From positions 62,001 to 126,000 of the forward strand of contig NZ_ML058622.1 of assembly GCF_003635165.1 (NCBI RefSeq): DNA of 64,000 nt, in the 5' to 3' direction. Each line of letters begins with the position of its first letter. Within the stretch, counting starts at the first letter, position 1. Positions 7,932 through 15,371 of this stretch are shown one piece after another. Below the pieces are notes generated by a model. The model saw only the letters and a program-made list of their open reading frames with translations, was not told the DNA's origin and searched no databases. This DNA comes from Burkholderia sp. Nafp2/4-1b (GTDB taxonomy: Bacteria; Pseudomonadota; Gammaproteobacteria; Burkholderiales; Burkholderiaceae). The translations under genes were made by a program, and so were the position numbers.

Positions 7932-9914
7932 ATGGACCTCTCCTCGACCAAGCCCGTCGGCCCTGCCGACCGCGCGGTGCGCCCACGCATCTGGGCGATG
8001 GGCATCAGCCGCCTGCGCGACCTGTTTCGCGAGATCGCCGGCGAATTCGACGAACGCGCCGACGTGCGCATCGTCACGCGCGCGTATGAAGATGCGCTGA
8101 GCGCGATCGCGGAAGCCGGTACCGCGCGGCCCGACGTGATCGTCGCGGCCGGCTCGAATGGCGGCTTCCTGAAAACGCGTGCGCAAGTGCCGGTCGTGGT
8201 CGTGTCGCCGACCGGCTTCGACGTGATGCAGGCACTCGCACGCGCACGGCGCGACGCGACGCGGATCGCGCTCGTCAGCGCCGGCGAGACGCCGCCCGAA
8301 GTGCGCCGCTTCGTCGCCGCGTACGGCCTCGACGTGCAGTTTGCGTCATATCAGTCCGCGCAGGAAGCGGAAGCCTGCGTGCACGACCTGCACGATCGCG
8401 GCATCGAAACGATCGTCGGCCCGGGCCTCGTGACCGATCTGGCGGCGAGCGCCGGCATGGGCGCGGTGTTCCTGTATTCGCACGCATCGGTACGCAAGGC
8501 GGTCGAGACCGCGCTCGAAGTCGCGTACGCGACGCACGCCGAGGCGTTTCGCCGCCAGCGGCTCGACAACCTGTTGCAGCATCTGCGCGACGGCGTGGTC
8601 GCGCTCGACGCGCGCGGTCGCGTCGAGGCGATCAACGAGCGGCTCGCGTCGGCGCTCGGCGTCGAACCGGCGGCGGCCGTCGGCCGCGCGCTCGTAGACC
8701 TGCGGCCCGAGCTGCGCACGCTGCGCGGCGAGGACGGCGACGCGCTCGCGACCGTGCGCGGCGTGCGCTACGTCGTGCATCGCGGGCCGCTCGTCGATCG
8801 GGGCGTCACGTCGGGCAGCGTGCTGACGTTCCAGGAATCGCGCGCGGTCGAACGGCTCGATCGCGCATTGCGTTCGCAGCCGAACACGCAACAGTTCGCA
8901 GCGCGCTACGCGCTCGACGATGTGGTCGGCGCATCCGCGCCGATGGCGCGCGTGCGCGACCTGGTGCGCCGCTACGCGAAGTCCGATGCGACCGTGCTCG
9001 TGCTCGGCGAAAGCGGCACCGGCAAGGAGATGATCGCGCAGAGCCTGCACGCGCTGTCCGTGCGACGCAACTATCCGTTCGTCGCGATCAACTGCGGCGC
9101 GTTTCCGGAAGCGCTGCTCGAGAGCGAGCTGTTCGGTTACGAGGAAGGCGCGTTCACCGGCGCGCGGCGCGGCGGCAAGACCGGGCTGTTCGAGGCCGCG
9201 CATCGCGGCACGCTGTTTCTCGACGAGATCGGCGAGATGCCGCCGTCGCTGCAAAGCCGGCTGCTGCGCGTGCTGCAGGAGCGCGAGGTGATCCGCCTCG
9301 GCTCGACCGAGCCGATCCGGATCGACGTGCGCGTGATCGCCGCGACGCACCGGCCGCTGCTCGCGGCCGTCGAGGCCGGCACGTTCCGCGCGGACCTCTA
9401 TTACCGGCTCAACATCCTGAACATCGGCCTGCCGCCGCTGCGCGAGCGCGCCGCCGACATTCCGGCGCTCGCGGCCACGCTGCTCGTGCAGGCCGCGCGG
9501 CGCGAGCCGCGGCTGGCCGAGCGCGTGCGCGAGGTCGACGATGCGATGCGCGTGCTCGACGCGACGCAGGCAACGCTCGCGCGCTACCGCTGGCCCGGCA
9601 ACGTGCGGGAACTGCAGAACGTGATCGAGCGGATCGCGGTGGAGCTGGCCGAGGAAGCGGACGAGGACGATCCGGGCGCCGCATGCGCGGCGCTCGCGCC
9701 CGACGCGCTGCAGGCGATCGCGCCCGAGCTGTTCGCGCCGCCACCCGAGGCGGCCGATGCCGATGACGCGCAGACGCTGCAGGCACGCCGTCGCCGCGCG
9801 GAAGCCGACGAGATCCGCGCGGTGCTCGACGCGTGCGGCGGCGACCGCGATCGCGCGTGCGCGATGCTCGGCATCAGCAAGACGACGCTGTGGCGCAAGT
9901 TGTCGGCGAAATAG
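7932..9914 (+). CDS. prpR: Propionate catabolism activator PrpR (sigma-54 dependent)
   Basis: 660 residues. Order of domains: PrpR N-terminal ligand domain (about 17-175), PAS-like region (about 190-290), AAA+ domain with Walker A GESGTGKE (359-366) and sigma-54 contact loop GAFTGA (406-411), Walker B FLDEIGEMP, then a Fis-type helix-turn-helix (about 615-655, ACAMLGISKTTLWRKL). PrpR senses 2-methylcitrate in enteric bacteria and activates prpBCDE. Here it is divergent from prpB, with AT-rich inverted repeats and a -24/-12 promoter between them. No ATG alternative is convincing; no clear ribosome site is seen. Confidence 0.96.
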   Translation: MDLSSTKPVGPADRAVRPRIWAMGISRLRDLFREIAGEFDERADVRIVTRAYEDALSAIAEAGTARPDVIVAAGSNGGFLKTRAQVPVVVVSPTGFDVMQALARARRDATRIALVSAGETPPEVRRFVAAYGLDVQFASYQSAQEAEACVHDLHDRGIETIVGPGLVTDLAASAGMGAVFLYSHASVRKAVETALEVAYATHAEAFRRQRLDNLLQHLRDGVVALDARGRVEAINERLASALGVEPAAAVGRALVDLRPELRTLRGEDGDALATVRGVRYVVHRGPLVDRGVTSGSVLTFQESRAVERLDRALRSQPNTQQFAARYALDDVVGASAPMARVRDLVRRYAKSDATVLVLGESGTGKEMIAQSLHALSVRRNYPFVAINCGAFPEALLESELFGYEEGAFTGARRGGKTGLFEAAHRGTLFLDEIGEMPPSLQSRLLRVLQEREVIRLGSTEPIRIDVRVIAATHRPLLAAVEAGTFRADLYYRLNILNIGLPPLRERAADIPALAATLLVQAARREPRLAERVREVDDAMRVLDATQATLARYRWPGNVRELQNVIERIAVELAEEADEDDPGAACAALAPDALQAIAPELFAPPPEAADADDAQTLQARRRRAEADEIRAVLDACGGDRDRACAMLGISKTTLWRKLSAK

Positions 9915-9958
9915 GTTCGGGCGGGATGCGCGGGATGCGCGCGATCGCGGCCTGACCC

Positions 9959-9985
9959 GCTGGATGCGCTGGATGCGCTGGACGC
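9959..9985 (+). repeat. Short 9-bp tandem repeat (3 copies)
   Basis: GCTGGATGC occurs three times in a row, the last with one change, in the 80-base gap between the convergent prpR and CGNR genes. A looser GCGGGATGC duplication lies just before it. Probably slippage-prone filler. Confidence 0.7.
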
Positions 9986-9994
9986 GCGCCGCCG

Positions 9995-10630
9995 TCAATC
10001 GGCCTTGTGATAGTGGCGGTATGCTTTCGCGCGATTGCCGCACGACGACATCGAGCACCAGCGGCGGCTGGCGTTCTTGCTGTCGTCGATGAACAGCCAC
10101 TGGCATGCGTCGTTCGCGCAGCGCTTGACCTTCGCGAGCCGCGCCCCGCCGAGCAGGTCGGTCGCCGACCACAGCACCGGGCTCAACAACCGCGCGAGCG
10201 AGGCGTGCGCTTGCGGGATCCGCCACGCATAGCCGCCGTCGACCCGCGCGAGCGCGACGCGCGGCGCCGCTTCCGCCAGAAAGCCGCCCAGCAGCGCGAG
10301 ATCGTCGGCTTGCGGCTCGCGTCGCTCGGCCTGCGCGTGAAAGAGCCGATACAGCGCCTCGCGCAACGCGAGCGCGCGCGCCAGCGTCGCCGGCGCGTCG
10401 CCGTTCTCTTTCTCCTTCCCGTTCTCCCGTGCGCGGCACGCGTCGGTCAGGCCGGCCGGCACGCGCGCCTGCTCTCGGCACCACGCGAACAGGTCGTCCA
10501 GCGTGCCGAAAGTCTCCGTCGGCGCGTCGGCGCCGCGCCAGTACAGCGTGTTCGCGAAGTCGATGCTCAACGTCTCGGACGGTGCGGGAATCAGGCAGTC
10601 CGCCGTGACAGAAGGTTGCGTTTTACTCAT
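9995..10630 (-). CDS. CGNR zinc-finger transcriptional regulator (ABATE domain)
   Basis: 211 residues from the ATG at 10630. The N-terminal half is an ABATE stress-sensing domain (DFANTLYWRG...). The C-terminal CGNR zinc-binding motif is clear: CANDACQWLFIDDSKN then RWCSMSSCGNRAKAYRHY, with cysteines for one Zn and basic residues for DNA. Such proteins are local regulators. It is divergent from a glyoxalase-fold gene. Two 16-bp palindromes centred at 10653 and 10696 lie in the shared promoter region and are its likely operators. Possible minus-strand promoter: TTGTCA, 18 bases, TACGAT. Confidence 0.9.
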   Translation of the reverse strand: MSKTQPSVTADCLIPAPSETLSIDFANTLYWRGADAPTETFGTLDDLFAWCREQARVPAGLTDACRARENGKEKENGDAPATLARALALREALYRLFHAQAERREPQADDLALLGGFLAEAAPRVALARVDGGYAWRIPQAHASLARLLSPVLWSATDLLGGARLAKVKRCANDACQWLFIDDSKNASRRWCSMSSCGNRAKAYRHYHKAD

Positions 10631-10645
10631 GACGCGATCGTATCT

Positions 10646-10661
10646 AACCACCATGCCGGTT
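10646..10661. promoter_or_regulatory. Operator A of the CGNR/VOC divergent pair
   Basis: AACCACCATGCCGGTT is an imperfect 16-bp palindrome. It overlaps the -35 box (10660-10665) of the plus-strand promoter and lies inside the likely CGNR promoter. It is the same site as operator B, 43 bases away, about four helical turns, so both would be on one face of the DNA. Confidence 0.75.
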
Positions 10662-10688
10662 GACAAGCAGTCGAGCGGTTTCTAACAT
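10660..10688 (+). promoter_or_regulatory. Sigma-70 promoter toward the VOC gene
   Basis: TTGACA (10660-10665), 17-base spacer, TAACAT (10683-10688). This is a good housekeeping promoter reading toward the glyoxalase-fold gene at 10904. Both ends are covered by the two palindromic operators, which fits repression. Confidence 0.75.
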
Positions 10689-10704
10689 AACCAGCATGGT
10701 GGTT
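10689..10704. promoter_or_regulatory. Operator B of the CGNR/VOC divergent pair
   Basis: AACCAGCATGGTGGTT, a near-perfect 16-bp palindrome (only one base pair fails), placed directly after the plus-strand -10 box, at the expected transcription start. Same motif as operator A (shared core ACC-N2-CATG-N2-GGT). Confidence 0.75.
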
Positions 10705-10720
10705 AAGAACGGAGGGCTGC

Positions 10721-10843
10721 ACTGAGGGCCCCTCTCGTTTCAACGAGCCACAGACCAACGATCGCCTTTTCCAAGGAGTTATCCACACGGCCCGCGGCCG
10801 GTCGTTCCAAGGCAGCACGCGCTGCGCTACAAGCGCTGGCATG
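10721..10843 (+). pseudogene. Decayed duplicate of the leader and first codons of the VOC gene
   Basis: Bases 10721-10843 align with 10871-11000, the ribosome-site region and first 30 or so codons of the downstream glyoxalase-fold gene. GAGCCACAGA (10745) matches 10895 and GTCGTTC (10801) matches 10951, both offset by exactly 150 bases. The GCTACAAGCG segment follows after a loss of about 7 bases. The start codon has become ACC and the frame is broken. This is the remnant of a tandem duplication or of a former paralogous first gene. Confidence 0.75.
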
Positions 10844-10903
10844 GTGCCGGCAAGCGGAGCCGGTTAGTCGCACTGACGTCCCCTTCAGTTCAAGGAGCCA
10901 CAG

Positions 10904-11287
10904 ATGATCGATCACCTTTCGTTCGGCGTTGCCCATATCGACCGCAGCCGGTCGTTCTACGACCACACGCTCGGCGCGCTCGGCTACAAGCGGCTGTACA
11001 GCGACGACGGATCCCTCGGCTACGGCACCACCGAACCGGTGCTGTGGGTGCAGCACGCGAAGCGCCCCGTCGTCGCCGATCCCGAGTCGGGGTTGCACGT
11101 GTCGTTCCGTGCGGCGTCGCCGGTGGAAGTCGATGCGTTCTATCGCGCCGCGCTGGAACACGGCGGGCAGGACAACGGCGGGCCGGGCAAACGCGAGCGC
11201 TACGGCCCCGGCTACTACGCGGCGTTCGTCGTCGATCCGGATGGATATCGGCTCGAAGCCCATTGCGAGCTGGACAACGTCGTCTGA
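10904..11287 (+). CDS. VOC/glyoxalase-fold protein
   Basis: 127 residues preceded by AAGGAG. Single glyoxalase/bleomycin-resistance/dioxygenase (VOC) domain: starts MIDHLSFGVAHIDRSRSFYD with His4 as a likely metal ligand, central GLHVSFRA and C-terminal YYAAFVVDPDGYRLEAHCE, where the Glu would be the last ligand. VOC proteins act as lyases, dioxygenases or drug-binding proteins; the substrate cannot be told from the sequence. Its promoter is overlapped by paired operators shared with the divergent CGNR regulator, so it is probably induced by a compound that regulator senses. Confidence 0.9.
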   Translation: MIDHLSFGVAHIDRSRSFYDHTLGALGYKRLYSDDGSLGYGTTEPVLWVQHAKRPVVADPESGLHVSFRAASPVEVDAFYRAALEHGGQDNGGPGKRERYGPGYYAAFVVDPDGYRLEAHCELDNVV

Positions 11288-11310
11288 TTCGCTGCATCCG
11301 GATGCGGATG

Positions 11311-11362
11311 AAGGACAAGGGCCCCGTTCCGCGTGAGGTGGAACGGGGCCCTTGTCCTTTGC
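11311..11362 (+). terminator. Rho-independent terminator, 20-bp perfect stem
   Basis: A perfect 20-bp inverted repeat, arms 11311-11330 and 11340-11359 (left arm begins AAGGACAAGGGCCCC), with a 9-base loop and a short T run after it. It is placed 23 bases after the VOC stop and ends that transcript. Confidence 0.85.
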
Positions 11363-11413
11363 TGTGTCGATGTTCGGGGCGTGTCGATCGCTGAAGGAAA
11401 TCGTACTGGACCA

Positions 11414-11441
11414 GCGGGTGGCGGGTGGCGGGTGGCGGGTG
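11414..11441 (+). repeat. 7-bp tandem repeat (GCGGGTG x4)
   Basis: Four exact copies of GCGGGTG between the VOC terminator and the convergent FAH-family gene. Likely a slippage-prone microsatellite with no function visible. Confidence 0.85.
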
Positions 11442-11501
11442 GCGACGAGTGGCGGCGGGGGTGGCGGTTAGTTGCGTCCGCCACCCGATTCGCGCAGGCG
11501 C

Positions 11502-12350
11502 TTACCGTGCGTTGCGCGCGCTCTGCAGTTGCTCGCCGAGCCCGTCGATCCCGAGGCGCACCGTCTGGCCGGCCTTCAGGAACACCGGCGACGGCTTGAT
11601 GCCCATCCCGACGCCCGGCGGCGTGCCGGTCGTGATCACGTCGCCCGGTTGCAGCGTCATGCAGGTCGACAGATAGGCGATCAGTTGCGCGACGGTGAAC
11701 ACCATCGTGCGCGTGTTGCCGTTCTGATAGCGATGGCCGTCGATCTCGAGCCACAGGTCGAGGCGCTGCGGATCGCGCACCTCGTCGCGCGTGACGAGCC
11801 ACGGGCCGATCGGGCCGAACGTGTCGAAACCCTTGCCCTTGTCCCACTGGCCGCCGCGCTCGATCTGCCATTCGCGCTCGGACACGTCGTTGACGACGCA
11901 GTAGCCCGCGACGTAGTCGAGCGCGCGCCCTTCGTCGACGTCCTTGCACGTCGCACCAATCACGACGCCCAGTTCCACTTCCCAGTCCGTCTTCACGGAA
12001 CCCTTCGGGATGTCGATTCCGTCGTTCGGGCCGCAGATCGAACTCGTCCACTTGCCGAACACCACCGGCTCCTTCGGCACCGGCATGCCGGCTTCGGCTG
12101 CGTGGTCGGCATAGTTCAGACCAATACCGATGAACTTGCCGACGCGCCCGACGCAAGCGCCGATGCGCGGCTCGCCGGAGACGAGCGGGAGCGTGGCCGG
12201 ATCGATCGCGCGCAGGCGCGCGAGACCGGCGTCGGACAGCGCGTCGCCGGCCAGATCCGGCACGTGCGCGGACAGGTCGCGAATCCGGCCGTCCGCGTCG
12301 AGAATACCGGGCTTTTCCTGGCCGGACGGGCCATAGCGAAGCAGTTTCAT
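11502..12350 (-). CDS. Fumarylacetoacetate hydrolase-family enzyme
   Basis: 282 residues from ATG 12350, with AGAGG upstream. The FAH C-terminal fold is complete: metal ligands Glu124 and Glu126 (DWEVELGVVIG) and Asp155 (CVVNDVSERE), then ITTGTPPGVGMG. The start MKLLRYGPSGQEKPG and the overall form resemble enzymes annotated ureidoglycolate lyase and the 2,4-diketo-3-deoxy-L-fuconate/rhamnonate hydrolases of sugar-acid pathways. No other sugar-pathway gene is adjacent, so the substrate is open. It is divergent, over about 630 bases, from an IclR regulator that probably controls it. Confidence 0.88.
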   Translation of the reverse strand: MKLLRYGPSGQEKPGILDADGRIRDLSAHVPDLAGDALSDAGLARLRAIDPATLPLVSGEPRIGACVGRVGKFIGIGLNYADHAAEAGMPVPKEPVVFGKWTSSICGPNDGIDIPKGSVKTDWEVELGVVIGATCKDVDEGRALDYVAGYCVVNDVSEREWQIERGGQWDKGKGFDTFGPIGPWLVTRDEVRDPQRLDLWLEIDGHRYQNGNTRTMVFTVAQLIAYLSTCMTLQPGDVITTGTPPGVGMGIKPSPVFLKAGQTVRLGIDGLGEQLQSARNAR

Positions 12351-12981
12351 CGTGCTCAACCTCTATTGTCGAATGTGACAGGATACCGGCCGACGCAGCC
12401 GCGGACGGCCACGCGCCGGACTGAAAATCGATCGTCGATGACGCGCGTCGGCGCCGTATCCGGCACGCCGTTCGACACGCGAGGCTCGCGCTGGCGCAGC
12501 GATCGCGGCGCCGCACCGAAGTGCGACGCGCGTCGAGCGGGCGGCCGCCGGTCTGCGCATCGGCGACGACGGCACGGCGTTCGCGACATGGGCCGGCCCA
12601 TATGTCGGCGGCTTCACACGCGGCCGCACCGTCGCTGGCCCGCCGCTCTTTGTACCATCGGCTGCCCGTCGAGAAATGGCGCGCGACGGATACCGACTAT
12701 TGGTGCGCCTGCGGGGGTTGCGCCGCAGCATCGGGCCCGCCCGCTTTCTATCCGGAAAGATGAATATCGATTATTTCTTATGACCCTGTCATCGGGAATG
12801 GCCGGTGATCCGTTCTTGCTGGGTAATGATCGGTAAAAAGACGCTGCATTGCACACTGAATGTTTGTTGTTAAGCTCGGCCGGATGGCAGTCATATCCGA
12901 ACCCGGCTTCACGACACCGCGTGCAAAGGCAGCCAGTGTGCGTCGCCCGCCGATTGGCGATACCCGGACTACCTATCCATA
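12351..12981. other. Intergenic region between FAH gene and IclR gene
   Basis: About 630 bases without a supported gene. The left two thirds are GC-rich with open frames that look unlike any family. The right third (from about 12760) becomes AT-rich, as expected for the iclR-type promoter and its operators. No clear palindrome was identified. Confidence 0.5.
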
Positions 12982-13803
12982 ATGCAAACAACCAATAATC
13001 CGCTTCCCGGCAGCGACGCACGGGAGTCGATGGGTGCAGCCGAACGCTATCGCGCACCCGCGCTCGACAAGGGACTCGACATTCTCGAACTCCTGTCGGA
13101 ACAGAAGGAAGGACTCACCCGCACCGAAATCACGAAGGAGCTCGGCCGCAACGCGAGCGAGATCTACCGGATGCTCGAACGTCTCGTTGCGCGCCGCTAC
13201 GTGATGCGCTCGAGCAGCGGCGACCGCTACACGCTCAGCCTGAAACTGTTCGCGCTTGCACACCGGCATCCACCGATGAACCGGCTGATCGCGGAAGCCC
13301 TGCCGCTGATGCAACGCTTCGCCGAGGCGGCCGAACAGTCGTGCCATCTGAGCGTCTACGATCGCGGCAACCTGCTCGTGATCGCGCAGGTGGACGGCCC
13401 CGGTCCGTGGGGCGTGTCGGTGCGACTCGGCTCGCGCGTCGGGCTCGCCGATACGGCGTCCGGGCGCGTGATGCTGTCGTTCCAGGGTCCGGAGCAGCGT
13501 GCGCACATGCTGGTCGAGCATCGCAAGGTCAAGGGCGAAACGGCGATGAACGAGCAGGAACTCGCGCACGCGTGCCAGCCGATCCGCCAGTCGGGTTACG
13601 TGCGCCAGGACAGTCGCCAGGCGTATGGTGTGACCGACCTGAGTGCGCCGATCCTCGGCCCGTCCGGCCATGCAATCGCCGTGCTGACCTGCCCGTACAT
13701 GCGCCGCATCGACGCGCACATGGCGCCGTCCGTCGACGTGGTCGTCACCGGGCTGCGCGACACCGCGGGCCAGCTGTCGATGTGCCGCGCGGAAACCTTC
13801 TGA
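12982..13803 (+). CDS. IclR-family transcriptional regulator
   Basis: 273 residues. Winged helix-turn-helix at about 28-90 (ALDKGLDILELLSEQKEGLTRTEI, then ASEIYRMLERLVARRYV), followed by the IclR effector domain (about 100-265) with the typical SCHLSVYDRGNLLVIAQVD strand and GYVRQDSRQAYGVTDLSAPI segment. IclR proteins repress or activate nearby catabolic genes in response to small metabolites. Divergent from the FAH-family hydrolase gene, which is its probable target. Confidence 0.93.
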   Translation: MQTTNNPLPGSDARESMGAAERYRAPALDKGLDILELLSEQKEGLTRTEITKELGRNASEIYRMLERLVARRYVMRSSSGDRYTLSLKLFALAHRHPPMNRLIAEALPLMQRFAEAAEQSCHLSVYDRGNLLVIAQVDGPGPWGVSVRLGSRVGLADTASGRVMLSFQGPEQRAHMLVEHRKVKGETAMNEQELAHACQPIRQSGYVRQDSRQAYGVTDLSAPILGPSGHAIAVLTCPYMRRIDAHMAPSVDVVVTGLRDTAGQLSMCRAETF

Positions 13804-14111
13804 TCGCGCGACGGCGTGGAAGCCGCTCGGATAGGCGGTCGATCGGTCTTTCATCTTTCGCTTGGGCGCCGGCAGGCCATCCATCGTTTGCTGCGTACGC
13901 GTCGCGCAAGCACCCGCGAGCGCGCGGTGACGCCGCTGCGGCGGGCGATGCACCGTGGTTTCGCCGCGGTGTCCCGGACGCTCGCCGCGGCACTCGGCAG
14001 ACCATTCGCCCGACTGTCGCGCGCGCTGCGCATGCGGCGCTACGCTAAAATAGCGGCCCTCTCAAAAACTACGGCGGCCGGCTGTCGCGGCCGTCGTATC
14101 CGATGGATGTC
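13804..14111. other. Intergenic region upstream of the H-NS-like gene
   Basis: About 310 bases without a supported gene. Near its right end the block CTACGCTAAAATAGCGG contains a TAAAAT -10-like box about 60 bases before the next gene, its likely promoter. No convincing -35 box was identified. Confidence 0.5.
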
Positions 14112-14654
14112 ATGGCCAAACTTCTGAACGATCAAGAATTCCAGCGTTTCTCCGAACTTCAGCAGAAGCAGGCGAGCTTCACGATCACGCCCGAGGAAGC
14201 GGACGAGCTGCGCGACATCGTCGCGCGCGCGCAGAAGAAGCGCGACGACCGTGCCGCGGCAATGCAGGCGATCGAGAACTACATCGAGCAGTTCGACATC
14301 ACGCCGGACGAACTCTTCTCGCCCGAGCAGATCGGCGACGCCGCACGCACCTATGGCCTCATCACGGCCACCAAGAAGGAACGCACACTGCCGCCGTCGA
14401 TCACGTTCAACGGCAAGCCGTACCAATGGACCAAGACGCTTCCGGACGACGTGCGCGGCGCGCTGTTCGATGCGTTCACGTCCGGCGAATCGGTCAAGCG
14501 CTTCATCGCGATGCCGAAGGACACCGCGCGTTGCGCACTGACGATCGCCCGCCTCGAGCGCGAAACCGGCGGCGTCTATGCTGACACGCACCTCGAGGAA
14601 CTCGCGATTTCGCGCGATCAGGTGAACGACGCGGCGTCGAAACTCGCTGCGTAA
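14112..14654 (+). CDS. Hypothetical protein with H-NS-like layout
   Basis: 180 residues from ATG 14112; an in-frame ATG at 14103 would add MDV. The N-terminal 60 residues are charged and helical. Then YIEQFDITPDELFSPEQIG and LPPSITFNGKPYQWTKTLP follow the order seen in the H-NS protein encoded at 18324-18620 (KIEEFDITAEELGF, then PLPPKYLNPKTGETWSGRG), although the GRGR DNA-binding core is absent. The rest, about 100 residues, is unlike H-NS. It may be a divergent member or partner of the H-NS group. A 23-bp repeat array begins 93 bases after its stop. Confidence 0.7.
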   Translation: MAKLLNDQEFQRFSELQQKQASFTITPEEADELRDIVARAQKKRDDRAAAMQAIENYIEQFDITPDELFSPEQIGDAARTYGLITATKKERTLPPSITFNGKPYQWTKTLPDDVRGALFDAFTSGESVKRFIAMPKDTARCALTIARLERETGGVYADTHLEELAISRDQVNDAASKLAA

Positions 14655-14747
14655 ACACTGCCATGGGCACGTTTCATGCGTGCCCGCACCGGCGCGCACG
14701 CCGGCCATCGCCGGCGCCGCGCCCACCGGCGCTCTGCGTTCGAAGAC

Positions 14748-15046
14748 TCCCGAAAAGTCTCACCGATGCGTCCCGTAAGCGCTCACCCGAGTGTCCCGAA
14801 AAGGCTCACCTGATGCTCCCGGACATACTCACCCGCGCCTCCCGAACGTCCTCACCAACATCTCCCGCAGACGCTCACCGAGCCCTCCCGCAGACGCTCA
14901 CCGAGCCCTCCCGGAAAGGCTCACCGGGGCTTCCCGCAAGGGCTCACCGGCAGTTCCCGCGAAGGCTCACCGACGGTTCCCGTATCGGCTCACCCCCTGC
15001 TCCCGTAAAGGCTCACGCGCGGCTCCCGAAAATCCTCACCTTTGGG
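14748..15046 (+). repeat. Tandem array, 13 units of exactly 23 bp (TCCCG-N6-CTCAC-N7)
   Basis: Thirteen head-to-tail units of exactly 23 bases, with no insertion or deletion over 299 bases. Every unit has TCCCG at positions 1-5 and CTCAC at 12-16; 12 of 13 extend to CTCACC. The six-base linker is mostly NAAAGG-like and the last seven bases differ freely. Units 6 and 7 are identical (TCCCGCAGACGCTCACCGAG plus CCC); the others differ in the linkers. The array follows the H-NS-like gene and precedes the 3' end of the convergent acyltransferase gene. Outlying copies are at 17971, 17993, 18306 and 37846. Confidence 0.95.
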
Positions 15047-15371
15047 CCGTTTACCGATGCTGCGGGTGCGAAATGCGGGTGTGGCGCGTTCGAAACTGAT
15101 TGCGGAAAACCGTTGCAACCGACGGTACGCAAGCCGCCATCGGCACCCGCAACGCGCTCTTCGCGGATCGAACGCGTCGACGCGCTTACCTTTCGTCGTC
15201 GGCACCGGCGCGAGAGTCGTACCGACTCGCCGAGTCGATCGACCAAATCGAATGTTCTGCAATCCAGACTACGTCGAACCGGCTCGGCCGCGACCGTGAT
15301 CGCCGACATCGTACGCGCCGTATCAACTGCGCCCGATACCGCTGCACGCTCGAGCGGCCTCGCCGACGCAA
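15047..15371. other. Intergenic region after the 23-bp array
   Basis: 325 bases between the array and the stop of the convergent acyltransferase gene. Less GC-biased than the flanking genes and without a supported gene, terminator hairpin or further repeat unit. Confidence 0.5.

Noticed and set aside
10004..10060. tRNA or small RNA gene
   Set aside because: No cloverleaf or known RNA motif was found here or elsewhere; the sequence is the 3' end of the CGNR gene.
12521..12763. Small open frame in the FAH-IclR gap
   Set aside because: Arg/Ala/Ser-rich composition, no ribosome site and no recognisable family.
14748..15046. CRISPR array
   Set aside because: Period is 23 bases with only two 5-base boxes kept and no spacers of 30 bases; no cas genes in the window.
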